Below, in pieces: positions 55,406-64,000 of a stretch of DNA of 64,000 bases (within the stretch, counting starts at the first letter, position 1; every line of letters begins with the position of its first letter). Source of the DNA: Chloroflexi bacterium TSY (GTDB lineage: Bacteria; Chloroflexota; Anaerolineae; Caldilineales; Caldilineaceae); assembly GCA_019217005.1 (NCBI GenBank), contig JAHBNG010000071.1, positions 1-64,000 of the forward strand. Reading direction: 5' to 3'. The notes below the pieces were generated by a model. The model worked only from the letters and a program-made list of their open reading frames with translations, was not told the origin of the DNA and did no database searches. The position numbers and the translations under genes were made by a program.

Positions 55406-56422
55406 ATGAACTCGACAGACACATCACCCTCACAACCAAAAACGCCTTTGCTCCGTGTCCAGAATTTGAAAAAATACTTTCCTATTGAAAAGGGCTTTTT
55501 CAAGCGCGTGGTTGGTTACGTGCGAGCGGTGGATGATGTGAGCTTCGAGATCTATCCAGGGGAAACAGTTGGTTTGGTGGGCGAATCTGGCAGCGGGAAG
55601 ACCACCCTTGGGTTTACAGTGTTGCGCGGACATCCAGCAACAGAAGGCAAGATCGAATTCAATTTGCCGGATGAGGGAATGGTAGACGTAAGCCAGCTCA
55701 GTCGTCGGGAGTTGAAGCCATATCGCCGTCAGGCACAGATGATTTTCCAAGACCCGTTTAGCTCGCTTGACCCGCGTATGAGCGTGCGCGACAACATCGC
55801 CGAACCGCTCGTCATTAACAATTTGGCCAAGCGTGGTGAACTCGATGATCGAGTGGCACAGATGATGTTGCTGGTTGGTCTGGATGCAAAGTACCTGAAG
55901 CGTTATCCCCATGCCTTTTCGGGGGGCCAACGCCAGCGTATCTCCATTGCCCGCGCGTTGATCATGAATCCCAGCTTTATTGTGGCCGATGAGCCGACCT
56001 CAGCCTTGGATGTCTCCATTCAGGCCCAGATTCTCAACCTGATGGTCGATCTACAAGCAGAGCTAAACCTGACTTATTTGTTTATCTCCCATGATCTATC
56101 AGTGATCAAACATATGGCCCACCGCGTCGGCATTATGTATTTGGGACGTGTCGTCGAAATTGCTAGCAAGCGTTCTATCTTCGCACAACCACAACATCCC
56201 TATACACAAGCATTGATGGCCGCCATCCCCAAACCCGATCCGGATCAGCCTTCTGGCCTTGATTCTGCGCCGGGCGAAATTGGGAATCCTGCTGATCCGC
56301 CATCTGGCTGCGCTTTTCACCCGCGCTGTGTGCACTGCATGGATATTTGTAGGACGGAACGACCAGAATTTAGAGCGACAGGCGATGAGCATTTAGTCGC
56401 TTGCCATTTATATGCAGAATAA
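55406..56422 (+). CDS. ABC transporter ATP-binding protein (DppF/OppF type)
   Basis: 338 residues from ATG 55406. Walker A GESGSGKTT, Q-loop IFQDPFSSLDPRM, signature FSGGQRQRISIARAL, Walker B FIVADEPTSALD and the H-loop SHDLSVIKHM are present, followed by the oligopeptide extension with GCAFHPRCVHCMDICRTERP, a Cys-rich site. Partner of the DppD-type ATPase. The upstream TTG at 55382 is an alternative start. It is separated from DppD by the two small paralogues. Confidence 0.92.
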   Translation: MNSTDTSPSQPKTPLLRVQNLKKYFPIEKGFFKRVVGYVRAVDDVSFEIYPGETVGLVGESGSGKTTLGFTVLRGHPATEGKIEFNLPDEGMVDVSQLSRRELKPYRRQAQMIFQDPFSSLDPRMSVRDNIAEPLVINNLAKRGELDDRVAQMMLLVGLDAKYLKRYPHAFSGGQRQRISIARALIMNPSFIVADEPTSALDVSIQAQILNLMVDLQAELNLTYLFISHDLSVIKHMAHRVGIMYLGRVVEIASKRSIFAQPQHPYTQALMAAIPKPDPDQPSGLDSAPGEIGNPADPPSGCAFHPRCVHCMDICRTERPEFRATGDEHLVACHLYAE

Positions 56423-56427
56423 CAGCG

Positions 56428-57402
56428 ATGAGTATGAGGCGGGAGCTTGAGCAAATGGCAGCGAAGAAAGGAGAAAAGGCGATGCAACGGCTGGCCAAGG
56501 AGCATCTCTTCAAAAACTATCCGAGCCGCGACGACGAAGGGAATCTTCAGCCGCCGTTACTACCCGACGAACCACCACTGCACGTTGAACAAGGAGAATC
56601 TTTCCTGATCGAAACGGTCGACACCGGACATATGCTGTTGATGTCCGAAGACCAGCGCGACAAACCAACAGGCCCAATGGCAGGAAATCCTTCAACGGGC
56701 CCTGTCTACGTCGAAGGTATCCGTGCAGGAGACGTAATTGCTGTGTCAATCGAATCGCTGGAAGTCGTTGGGCACACAATCATCGGCACGGGACAGCATT
56801 CCCTTTTGCCCTCGGCTCTGGTTAAAGAACGCAAAGATTTTGTCAAGATCGAAAGCGGCATAGCGAACTTCCCTGGCGGTCTCAAGATTCCCGTTCGCCC
56901 CATGTATGGATGCTTTGGCGTTGTCCCCGTCGACGTACAGCCTGAACCCTACATGCATGGCGGCAATATGGACATCCCTGATATCTGCGCTGGCAATACG
57001 ATCCACCTCCGCTGTGAACGTGATGGAGGCTACTTCGCTTGTGGTGATGGTCATGCACTGCAAGGCGATGGAGAGATCAACGGCTTTGCACTCGAAGTGT
57101 CACTGTTGGGGCAGCTACGGATCGACAAGTCGCCCTACCAAGCGCTGAAGACGATCCTCATTGAAACGCCAGAGAAACTGATTACGGTTGGTATCAAGCA
57201 TGAAGCACGAGACGCAGTGACGGACGCGGTTCATGCCATGTCGGAACTCCTTGCGCAAGCACGCGAGATCGATCTGCTGGAAGCATATCAGTTCGTCAGC
57301 CACATTGGCGACGTCCGCGTGGGCGCGATGTGGCCAATGTGGTCCGAGTGGCACATTGCGGTGCCCATGTGCTTACACCTCGATCGGGTGTATTTCGATT
57401 GA
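56428..57402 (+). CDS. Acetamidase/formamidase-family hydrolase
   Basis: 324 residues from ATG 56428, 5 bp after the DppF stop. The family core is seen in VGHTIIGTG, MYGCFGVVP, HGGNMDIPDICAGNTIHL and GDGHALQGDGEINGFALE (metal and active-site regions), and a C-terminal helical part. The family hydrolyses short-chain amides to ammonia and carboxylates. Operon location suggests that the imported compound or a product carries an amide. The N-terminus has a Lys-rich helix (QMAAKKGEKAMQRL) not typical of the family. Confidence 0.85.
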   Translation: MSMRRELEQMAAKKGEKAMQRLAKEHLFKNYPSRDDEGNLQPPLLPDEPPLHVEQGESFLIETVDTGHMLLMSEDQRDKPTGPMAGNPSTGPVYVEGIRAGDVIAVSIESLEVVGHTIIGTGQHSLLPSALVKERKDFVKIESGIANFPGGLKIPVRPMYGCFGVVPVDVQPEPYMHGGNMDIPDICAGNTIHLRCERDGGYFACGDGHALQGDGEINGFALEVSLLGQLRIDKSPYQALKTILIETPEKLITVGIKHEARDAVTDAVHAMSELLAQAREIDLLEAYQFVSHIGDVRVGAMWPMWSEWHIAVPMCLHLDRVYFD

Positions 57403-57482
57403 TCGCGTATACTGTCGAAACGCAAGTTGACCGAGTTTTCTATTGAGTAGTCAAAACAATATCATACCAAGGAGAAATCCAT

Positions 57483-59609
57483 ATGAAACCCAGACGTACC
57501 CCCCATTATTTGATGAGCTTTTTGCTCATATTGACGTTGCTCTTAGCTGCGTGTGGTGGTGGAGCACCGGCGGAGACCACAGAAGAGGCCGCGGGTGCTG
57601 ACTCCAGTGAAGCAGCAGACTCTGGCAGTGACGCAGCCAGTGATGACGGTGCAATGGCCGACGGCGTCCGCCCCGGCTCTCTGCACAACCTGGACGCCTA
57701 TCAAGAGATGACGGGCGAAACCCTTGAATTTAATGAAGCACCCATGCTGGCCGAGATGGTGGCGGCAGGTGATTTGCCCTCTGTCGAAGAGCGCCTGCCC
57801 GAGAACCCACTGGTGATGGTTCCCTGGAACGAGATCGGCGAGTATGGTGGGGCCGTCCGCTGGGATGAGTTCACCGTGGGCTATGATCATTACTTCCGCC
57901 ATATCCTCAACACACAGCTGGCCTTGCGCGATGCCTCGCCAACCACCTACTACAACGCTGGCCCAGCTGCACCAGAGCCAGGGAAGCCCTACATTTTAGA
58001 AGGATGGGAGATCAACGATGACTTTACCGAATTTACCATCTCACTGCGCAAGGGCTTGAAATGGTCAGATGGGGTTGAGATGACCACCGAAGATGTCCGT
58101 TTCCGAGTTGAAGATGAAGTATTTAACGAAGAACTCAACCCGGGGTTGATGGCACGCCCCTATATTTGGGGTGGCGAAAAGATGGGACTGGAGATCATCG
58201 ATGAATACACCTTCAAGGTCTCCTTTGCGGTGCCTTACGGTGCCTTCGTGAAGGATCAGCTCATGAGTTCCTGGGGTGGGATCGCGCGCTACCTGGCTCC
58301 GTCCCACTTCTTTAAGCAGTATCACAAAGATCACACTGACATCGCCGAAATTCTGCCGACGATGGAAGAATTGGGCTTTAGTGAAGCAGAAGAATGGGCA
58401 AATTTCTACAAATCCGTCTGGTACGGTGGCATGGGCGATTCCGGCCCCTATATGCGCAATGCGCTTGCCATGGACCTACCTGTCCTTTATCCCTGGGTGA
58501 TGGAAACGATGCACGATGACGGTTCAGCCACGTTGGTCCGCAACCCCTACTTCTACGCTGTCGATAGCGCGGGAAATCAGTTGCCCTACCTGGATCGTCT
58601 GGAACGCCAGTTTGTGTCCGACAGCGAAATTATGAACTTGGACATCATCGCTGGGAAAGTGGATGTCCAGGGTCAGTTCATCAAAATCGATGATTTCCCC
58701 CTCTTCAAAGAGAACGAAGACGAGGGTAACTACATGGCAATTCCCGTCCGAGCCTGGCAGCACCACACGCTGGTCTATTTTGTGAACCAGACCCATAAGG
58801 ATCCGGTGATTCGGGCCGCGACCGAACAGTTCGATTTCCGCCGGGCCCTCTCCATTGCGCTTGACCGTGCCCAAATCAACGAAGCGTCGGCGCGCGGTTT
58901 GGGGACGCCGGGTCAGATGGCGGCCCCCTCCGGTACGCCCCTCTATAATGAGGAACTGACCAACTTTGCTGCCGAGTATGATCCGGAAGGTGCAATGGCC
59001 TTGCTCGATGGGCTAGGCTATGTGGATGTCGATGGCGACGGCTTCCGCGAAACGCCAGATGGTGAGAAGTTTGTCCTGCCCTTTGATTTCTACGAAGTGA
59101 CCCCGTTTGCTATTCAGGGTGCGGTCTTGGCCGAGGAATATTGGGAGGCCGTCGGAATTGAGGTCGATGCCAAGCAGCATGATGGTGGTCAATTCTGGAA
59201 CTTGCAGGGGGCGAACGAAGTTGCCGCAGGCGTCTGGTGGGCCAACGGTCCCGACTTCGGCGACGGCTTTCACATTGCCATGCGCCCGAATGCCTACCTA
59301 TGGTGGCAGTGGAATACAACAGATGGCGCGAACGGAGAAGAGCCACCGGGCTATGCCAAACGTATTCACGAAATTCAAAACCTGCGCCTGCAGGTCGGCG
59401 ATGAAGAACGGATCGCCCTGGACCTGGAAGGCTGGGAGCTCGCTGTCACAAATCTTCACACCATCGGCACCTTTGAAGGCGGCAAGAACCCGCTGATCCT
59501 CAACAAAGACTTGGGCAATGTCCAATACGGTTTTGAGAACGACTTTGTCGCCCCGACCTATTGGGAATGGTCGCCGCAGTGGTTCTATACTAATCCTGAC
59601 CGGCGGTAG
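57483..59609 (+). CDS. Peptide-type ABC transporter substrate-binding lipoprotein
   Basis: 708 residues from ATG 57483 with AAGGAG upstream. A signal peptide ends in the lipobox LLLAACGGG, giving a lipid-anchored Cys at about residue 24. An Ala/Glu/Asp/Ser-rich linker (about 30 residues) is followed by an SBP_bac_5-type domain: VPWNEIGEYGGAVRW, then a FTISLRKGLKWSDGVEMTTED block typical of the family and AFVKDQLMSSWGG. The protein is longer than E. coli DppA (about 535). It ends the operon and is presumably the receptor for the two permeases and ATPases upstream. Confidence 0.92.
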   Translation: MKPRRTPHYLMSFLLILTLLLAACGGGAPAETTEEAAGADSSEAADSGSDAASDDGAMADGVRPGSLHNLDAYQEMTGETLEFNEAPMLAEMVAAGDLPSVEERLPENPLVMVPWNEIGEYGGAVRWDEFTVGYDHYFRHILNTQLALRDASPTTYYNAGPAAPEPGKPYILEGWEINDDFTEFTISLRKGLKWSDGVEMTTEDVRFRVEDEVFNEELNPGLMARPYIWGGEKMGLEIIDEYTFKVSFAVPYGAFVKDQLMSSWGGIARYLAPSHFFKQYHKDHTDIAEILPTMEELGFSEAEEWANFYKSVWYGGMGDSGPYMRNALAMDLPVLYPWVMETMHDDGSATLVRNPYFYAVDSAGNQLPYLDRLERQFVSDSEIMNLDIIAGKVDVQGQFIKIDDFPLFKENEDEGNYMAIPVRAWQHHTLVYFVNQTHKDPVIRAATEQFDFRRALSIALDRAQINEASARGLGTPGQMAAPSGTPLYNEELTNFAAEYDPEGAMALLDGLGYVDVDGDGFRETPDGEKFVLPFDFYEVTPFAIQGAVLAEEYWEAVGIEVDAKQHDGGQFWNLQGANEVAAGVWWANGPDFGDGFHIAMRPNAYLWWQWNTTDGANGEEPPGYAKRIHEIQNLRLQVGDEERIALDLEGWELAVTNLHTIGTFEGGKNPLILNKDLGNVQYGFENDFVAPTYWEWSPQWFYTNPDRR

Positions 59610-60046
59610 GACACATCGGCGGTAGGACACAAGTAATAACCAGTGATGCGTCACTTCTTGACTGATCACTGGTTATGTTTTTTACAATATGCATGGCTCA
59701 ATCGGACCTCGGGAGGTTGACAAAAAAGAGTCGGGTTTCCCATGAAGGAAATGAAGAGATTGAAGGAGTGTCTGCTTCTCCTTCAATTACCTTCATGGTT
59801 TGCTTTCTTGTGTCAACCCCTGAAATCCGACTGAGCCATTTATTCTTATTACAAAGTGGATGCTTGCCGCAACCTAACGAGAGCAAATGCCTTGCCAATA
59901 TTCAATGTGGATTTGAGAACGACTTTGTCGCTCTGACGTATGAATCTCCTTAAAAATTGGCCATGATCGAACAGATGTGCTACAGTTTATCTGTACTGAT
60001 TGTCCATGATGGGGCAACGCATGAAAACACAAGCAAGGAGATGATC
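59610..60046. other. Intergenic region with a remnant of a binding-protein 3' end
   Basis: 437 bp. Between 59700 and 59840 is an interrupted inverted repeat (GGTTGACAAAAAAG with CTTTCTTGTGTCAACC; GAAGGTA- and GAAGGAG-type arms). At 59903-59945 the DNA matches the end of the upstream lipoprotein gene: it encodes CGFENDFVALTY, against YGFENDFVAPTY in the intact gene. This looks like the relic of a second copy of that gene. Confidence 0.6.
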
Positions 60047-60619
60047 ATGACAGAGGTTTCCAATCAAGCCACTTTTCTTGACCGAAATACTATATGTTTT
60101 GAGCGTCGGTTCGCAGCCGATTCAGAGAGAGTATGGTCAGCTATCACTGTTGAGAGCGAGCTGAATCAATGGTTTATGGAAACACAGCTTCAGTTGGAAG
60201 TAGGCGGCACTTTTTCATTTAAGCATGGCTGGGATGGTTGGATCGGCGATTTAAGTCCCGATCAGGCGATTCAATTCAATAGTAAAGAAGACGCATTTAC
60301 TCGATTTGAAATCAAACCTGACGCCCAAGAAACGCACTTTCGTCTCATCGACAAATTGCCAAAAGATTTTGTCATTCAGCCGGGCGATCGTCAAGACGAC
60401 CCTACGAAAGATGCAGATCTGGAACAAATGAGGCGCGTCGAGTATAATCAACCCGGTGGCCCTGGGACGCACTGGACAGGTGTTGTGGCAGGGTGGCACT
60501 GTTTTGTTGATTCGCTGGAGAGCTATTTGGCTGGCGAAGAGCCTGAGGACACCTACAATCGCAAATGTCTTCTCTATGATCCACTTTTGATAGAACATTA
60601 CGCAAAAGTACAAAAGTAA
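60047..60619 (+). CDS. SRPBCC (AHSA1-like) domain protein
   Basis: 190 residues from ATG 60047, with AAGGAG 6 nt upstream. FERRFAADSERVWSAIT opens the START/Bet v 1-like fold as in activator of Hsp90 ATPase homologues; FMETQLQLEVGGTFSFKHG gives the first beta-hairpin. The middle and C-terminal parts (HFRLIDKLPKDF, WTGVVAGWHCFVDSLESYLAG) fit a ligand-binding pocket fold ended by a helix. Members bind hydrophobic ligands or catalyse small reactions. No partner is evident. Confidence 0.8.
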   Translation: MTEVSNQATFLDRNTICFERRFAADSERVWSAITVESELNQWFMETQLQLEVGGTFSFKHGWDGWIGDLSPDQAIQFNSKEDAFTRFEIKPDAQETHFRLIDKLPKDFVIQPGDRQDDPTKDADLEQMRRVEYNQPGGPGTHWTGVVAGWHCFVDSLESYLAGEEPEDTYNRKCLLYDPLLIEHYAKVQK

Positions 60620-60808
60620 ATATCAGTACAGCGTAAACTTAGTTTTTCGATGTTTTTCTCTGTACAAAAATACCACGAAACTTAGTTTGCGCTGTAGTCA
60701 GTATCCACATAAAAATGATCCAATCAGCTGTCCCCTTTGATAGGCTCAGAGGATGGTTGATTGGATTATTGTTTTTAGAACTACATAATCAACCAGATGG
60801 AGAGAACA

Positions 60809-61549
60809 ATGTCCCAAACCAAAACATTACGAGAGCGCATTAAAGATGGAGAAGTGCTGGTTGCCTTGCGTGGCTCCCTGACGACAACCAAAAGCCAGTT
60901 AGCAGACATCTGGGCAACCGATAAATTTGACTACATCTGGATCGATAGCCAGCATACGCCCTTTAGCGAAGCACAGCTCGTTGACTATTGTCTTGCCGCC
61001 GAAGAACTGGGAATAGACGTACAACTGCGTATCCCCCACACTCGCCAAGCCCACATGGTGGGACGCTATTTTGATTTTGGTCCGAGCGCAATTCTGGTTC
61101 CCGAAGTAATGGAAGAAGAGACCGTCAATGATGCCATTGCCTATGCTTACTATGGGCCAATCGGGCGACGCAGTTGGGGCGGAGCAAACCGTCGTGGTTT
61201 ACGCAGCGTGGCGCGTGGCCTGGATCGACTGAGCTACGCCTCATGGTGGAATGATTATGTTGTGTTGGGCATTCAGGTCGAGTCTGTCGAGGCTGTGACC
61301 AATATACAGAAGTTGGCCAAACCCGGCATCAGTGTTGTCACCTTTGGGCCGAATGATCTCTCTTTCAACATGGAACTGCACCCTGGCTATCCGCTGAAAA
61401 CGGTGGATGAGTGTATGCGCAATGTGGCGGAGCAGTTGCAAGGGACCGGTATTCGTTTGGCGATGGGAACCGGAACGAAGCCAGAAGAACGCGATAAGTA
61501 TCTGGAGATGGGGATTACGCTCTTTCAGGAAGATGCACCAGCATTGTAG
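60809..61549 (+). CDS. HpcH/HpaI aldolase-family protein
   Basis: 246 residues from ATG 60809, chosen over ATG 60797 because GGAG is 7 nt upstream. TIM-barrel pattern: FDYIWIDSQHTPFS (family region D-x-E-H, here with Gln for Glu), LRIPHTRQAHM, ILVPEVMEEE, and GIQVESVEAVTNI with the metal-binding Glu, followed by VTFGPNDLSFNM (metal Asp). Aldolases of this family cleave 2-keto-3-deoxy sugars or hydroxy-acids. Likely a catabolic step for the imported compound. Confidence 0.8.
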   Translation: MSQTKTLRERIKDGEVLVALRGSLTTTKSQLADIWATDKFDYIWIDSQHTPFSEAQLVDYCLAAEELGIDVQLRIPHTRQAHMVGRYFDFGPSAILVPEVMEEETVNDAIAYAYYGPIGRRSWGGANRRGLRSVARGLDRLSYASWWNDYVVLGIQVESVEAVTNIQKLAKPGISVVTFGPNDLSFNMELHPGYPLKTVDECMRNVAEQLQGTGIRLAMGTGTKPEERDKYLEMGITLFQEDAPAL

Positions 61550-61669
61550 TACGCAAACAAAAGACTTCAACGATACAAGGCGCTACAATATCGTGGTATA
61601 GGCTATCGGGTTCCAAAATGGGGTATGATATAATATTCTCCAGAAAATGACTGAGTAGGAGACGAGTTT

Positions 61670-63472
61670 ATGCCAGACAACCCGATGCCCTTTCCCGCAA
61701 CCCCCTGGGTGATCAAACCACTGGTGCCAGACGAAGTCTATACTGATCGCACCGAGTTCCTTGAATACTTCTACGAAACTGCGCTTAAAGCCGTTACGCG
61801 CCGCCCTATGTCCACAGTGCTGTTGGGGCAGCGTCGTATGGGCAAAACAGAGATCTTTCGTCGCGTCGTGAACCGTCTCTTTTTCGAGCAAGATCCGCAA
61901 AGTCCCAACGCTATCGTGCCGGTCTATTATTCCTTCCCAGATGAGCAACAAGATCGGTTGAACTTTGCAATTGATTATCTAGAAAATTTCATGTGCTATT
62001 ACGTGGGTTTCTACACACAGCAACCAGAGGGTATTCGTCGGGCCTATCGTAGTAATCAACTGCTTGAGTGGATTGAGAACTCCCGCTCACTCTATTCCTT
62101 TCAGGATGATCTGGATCTGCTACTCAGCTATCGCCGCTCACTTCTAAACGGTGGAGGGCGTCCAGCAGAGAAAGATGCAGTAGAGATTCCGCGCCGGATT
62201 TCGGACATTTATGATAGTACGATAGTAGTCTTTCTTGATGAATTTCAGAATACTCATCTGCCCCAAGACAAATTTCGCATTGTCGGCTATATGAAGGAAG
62301 CTGTGGAGTCTAACACCTGTCCCCATTTTGTGACAGGTTCGGCCATGAGTATTCTGGCAAGAGAGATTCTGGGGCGTGGAGCGCTATTCGGACGGTTCGA
62401 CAGTGATCCCATTGAACCGCTTTCGGACTATTGGGGGGCCGAATTGGCCATGCGCGCGGCGCGCTACTATGGGGCCGAAGTGCCTCAACTAATGGCGCCC
62501 GTAGTGGCGTCTCGTTGTGGTGGGAATCCATTCTACATTGTGGCATTGATTCGACAAGCGGCTAAGTTGGGAGACTCCTTGGTCGATGAAGAAACGATTA
62601 ATCGTGTTTTGGCCGTCGACATTGCATCGGGCTTTATTTGGGCTGAACTCTATGAACAGGTCAACGGCTGGATCGAACGCATTAACGAGCATGGTATCAC
62701 CAAATGGATTCTTTACCTTTCTGCCCTGGAAGAAAGTGACAGAATTAGCCTGGAACGCATTCAGAGTGAGTTGAAGGCCAAGGAAGGCAAGGATGTACCT
62801 CTCGACACGATTCGAGAGATACTTGTGCGCCTCTCCCGCGGCGACCTGCTCGAATATCGCGAGCTAGGCAACTGGTTTCACGGTGTGGATGATCCGATTC
62901 TCCTTGAGTTTATCAAGGTTTGGGGGCGAGTTGATGTGGAGGGACAGAACCAGGTTCGCGTCCAAAATGAGTTGTTGCTCCGATATGAAACTCAGAGCAA
63001 ACGGATTCACGAATATAAAGGATACCTAGCAGAAGTCTTTATGGCCCAGGTACTGCTCAACAGTTATCAACATAAGTCGTATCCAGCTCATTTCTTCAAT
63101 GCCTCTGAAGACATCCCGTTACGCCGTCCCGTGATCTTTGTTCATCATCGGGTACGCCCACAGTCGGGTACGGGGAAAGAGATTGATGTACTCGCGTCTC
63201 TAGGTGGTCACATGTGGGTTTGTCAAAGCAAGTGGGAGACAACAAAGAAGACAAGCGTTGCCACAGTCCAAGAGCTAATCGGTCAGGCAGCCACAGTCCA
63301 AGCCCAGTACAACCCCAGGGTTCTGCATAAGTGGATATTCGCCCACCAAGGACTGACCCAGGAGGCATTGAAATTGGCTCAACAAGCGGGTGTTCTATGG
63401 TCAGACCGTGAGCAATTGGATGCTTTGTTAACGTATCTTGGATTGCGAACCTTGCCGGAATTGGATGGGTGA
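61670..63472 (+). CDS. STAND-like AAA ATPase fused to a C-terminal PD-(D/E)XK nuclease domain
   Basis: 600 residues from ATG 61670. Walker A LLGQRRMGKTE (about residues 45-55), Walker B STIVVFLDEFQN (about 183-194), a sensor-like region FVTGSAMSIL, and RCGGNPFYIVALIRQ, which matches the archaeal-type ATPase (PF01637-like) family. A winged-helix-like region follows at about 340-410. The last 140 residues have GTGKEIDVLASLGGHMWVCQSKWE, the D-x-(L/V) ... (E/Q)-x-K arrangement of PD-(D/E)XK nucleases, with Gln in the second acidic position. Relatives are often parts of defence or toxin-like loci. Downstream of the aldolase gene but separated by 120 bp. Confidence 0.75.
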   Translation: MPDNPMPFPATPWVIKPLVPDEVYTDRTEFLEYFYETALKAVTRRPMSTVLLGQRRMGKTEIFRRVVNRLFFEQDPQSPNAIVPVYYSFPDEQQDRLNFAIDYLENFMCYYVGFYTQQPEGIRRAYRSNQLLEWIENSRSLYSFQDDLDLLLSYRRSLLNGGGRPAEKDAVEIPRRISDIYDSTIVVFLDEFQNTHLPQDKFRIVGYMKEAVESNTCPHFVTGSAMSILAREILGRGALFGRFDSDPIEPLSDYWGAELAMRAARYYGAEVPQLMAPVVASRCGGNPFYIVALIRQAAKLGDSLVDEETINRVLAVDIASGFIWAELYEQVNGWIERINEHGITKWILYLSALEESDRISLERIQSELKAKEGKDVPLDTIREILVRLSRGDLLEYRELGNWFHGVDDPILLEFIKVWGRVDVEGQNQVRVQNELLLRYETQSKRIHEYKGYLAEVFMAQVLLNSYQHKSYPAHFFNASEDIPLRRPVIFVHHRVRPQSGTGKEIDVLASLGGHMWVCQSKWETTKKTSVATVQELIGQAATVQAQYNPRVLHKWIFAHQGLTQEALKLAQQAGVLWSDREQLDALLTYLGLRTLPELDG

Positions 63473-63507
63473 GTATTTCACCCACGTCCACATCGCTATG
63501 GAACGAC

Positions 63508-63572
63508 GATTCAATAACTCATCGATGTCATTCTCGAGTGAAACGAAGAATCTATCGATGAGTTATTGAATC
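63508..63572. repeat. Palindrome with conserved TCATTCTCGAGTGAA core, copy 2
   Basis: Arms GATTCAATAACTCATCGAT (63508-63526) and its exact complement (63554-63572) enclose the core GTCATTCTCGAGTGAAACGA; the arms are unlike those of the copy at 44173, yet self-complementary. Confidence 0.85.
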
Positions 63573-63574
63573 GG

Positions 63575-63653
63575 ATAGGAAAGTATAAAAATCGGTCACG
63601 AAACAGGGCCCGATTCTAGCTGATGGCTGACAGCTAATAGCTGAAAGCTTTTT
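63575..63653. repeat. ATAGGAAAGTATAAAAATCGG repeat, copy 2
   Basis: Nearly identical to 54516-54592, with the AGCTGA tract longer. It ends 14 bp before the sulfatase start. Confidence 0.8.
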
Positions 63654-63666
63654 TATTCCGAATTCT

Positions 63667-64000
63667 ATGCAAAAGCCAAATGTTTTATTTATCGCTGTTG
63701 ATGACCTGCGGACAGCGCTTGGTTGCTACGGCGATGAGAACGCCATTAGCCCCCACATTGATCGGTTGGCGGCACGCGGCATGCTTTTTCAGCACGCCTA
63801 TTGCCAACAGGCCGTCTGCAATCCATCACGAGCGTCATTGATGACCGGCCTACGTCCAGATACGATCAAGGTTTGGGATTTAAAATCACATTTTCGCCAC
63901 GAAGTACCGCCTGAGTGGGCTGAGCTACCTCAATTTACAACGGGAACCCATTTCCGCGCGACCAAGGCTAATGTTGTAACGTTGCCCGAGTATTTCAAGG
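63667..64000 (+). CDS. Sulfatase (Cys-type, iduronate-2-sulfatase-like), 5' part
   Basis: 111 residues from ATG 63667 to the window end. [12 protein letters not shown] contains the paired metal Asp residues; [10 protein letters not shown] preceded by Cys gives the C-x-P-S-R motif in which Cys is converted to formylglycine. The gene continues beyond the window. It hydrolyses sulfate esters, perhaps on polysaccharides. No clear ribosome site is seen, since the repeat at 63575 occupies the leader. Confidence 0.88.
   Translation, partial: MQKPNVLFIAVDDLRTALGCYGDENAISPHIDRLAARGMLFQHAYCQQAVCNPSRASLMTGLRPDTIKVWDLKSHFRHEVPPEWAELPQFTTGTHFRATKANVVTLPEYFK

Overview
The window looks like a chromosome segment of a large-genome Chloroflexota bacterium (Anaerolineae/Caldilineales-like; inferred, no rRNA is present). 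Support comes from an ABC substrate-binding lipoprotein with an Ala/Asp/Ser-rich tail after its lipobox, secreted proteins with Pro/Thr/Ser stalks, dockerin/cohesin-type modules and a YLPFV-type C-terminus, orphan betaine-binding proteins, and very abundant intergenic palindromes, small inverted-repeat elements and decayed insertion sequences. No tRNA, rRNA or CRISPR array was seen.

1-10.9 kb (minus strand) is the most unusual region. In transcription order it encodes a coiled-coil ESCRT-III-like protein, a divergent Vps4-like AAA ATPase, a second ESCRT-III-like protein overlapping it, a canonical-looking MIT-Vps4-like AAA ATPase, an SPFH (band 7)-beta-propeller fusion, a TRAFAC-type GTPase, and the start of a protein resembling GAP1 (GTPase-associated protein 1). 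I read this as a bacterial ESCRT-like membrane-remodelling or conflict module. It has been damaged by two insertion sequences: one (itself carrying a 155-bp element) splits the GTPase gene just before its G4 motif, and an IS701-type element sits between the GTPase and GAP1-like genes. Removing the first with one copy of its target duplication restores a 378-codon GTPase with G1, G3, G4 and G5.

11.5-22.2 kb is mostly housekeeping or membrane genes on the minus strand: a GT-C glycosyltransferase, recJ with an adjoining PD-(D/E)XK nuclease gene, a broken IS110 element, prsW, and an LPG-synthase-type membrane protein. 22.3-26.7 kb is a secreted trypsin-like protease with CBM-like, Fn3, cohesin-like and dockerin modules, broken by two copies of a 215-bp mobile element. 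27.2-28.9 kb holds a two-subunit aconitase X-type dehydratase. 29-36.3 kb has three secreted substrate-binding-protein genes without permeases; one carries a near-perfect internal tandem duplication and one is split by the 215-bp element. 36.7-38.4 kb is a chimeric junction between a beta-helix protein and a truncated M19 dipeptidase.

38.7-40.9 kb encodes a protein with two effector-associated domains (EAD1 then EAD2), split by an IS1380-like element with a 5-bp target duplication; excision in silico restores 209 codons. A palindrome 36 bp upstream of this gene recurs upstream of the ESCRT-like operon. 41-48.6 kb is a minus-strand catabolic set (unknown protein, double metallo-beta-lactamase broken by the 215-bp element, two Gfo/Idh/MocA oxidoreductases, a BNR-repeat protein, an alpha/alpha-toroid protein).

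49.6-59.6 kb (plus) is an oligopeptide-type ABC transporter operon (two permeases, two ATPases, a lipoprotein) with a phytanoyl-CoA dioxygenase-like gene, an acetamidase/formamidase-like gene and two paralogous genes of an unrecognised family. It is followed by an SRPBCC protein, an HpcH/HpaI-type aldolase, an ATPase-nuclease fusion and the start of a sulfatase. The theme of 41-64 kb is uptake and breakdown of an unknown organic, perhaps sulfated or amidated, substrate.
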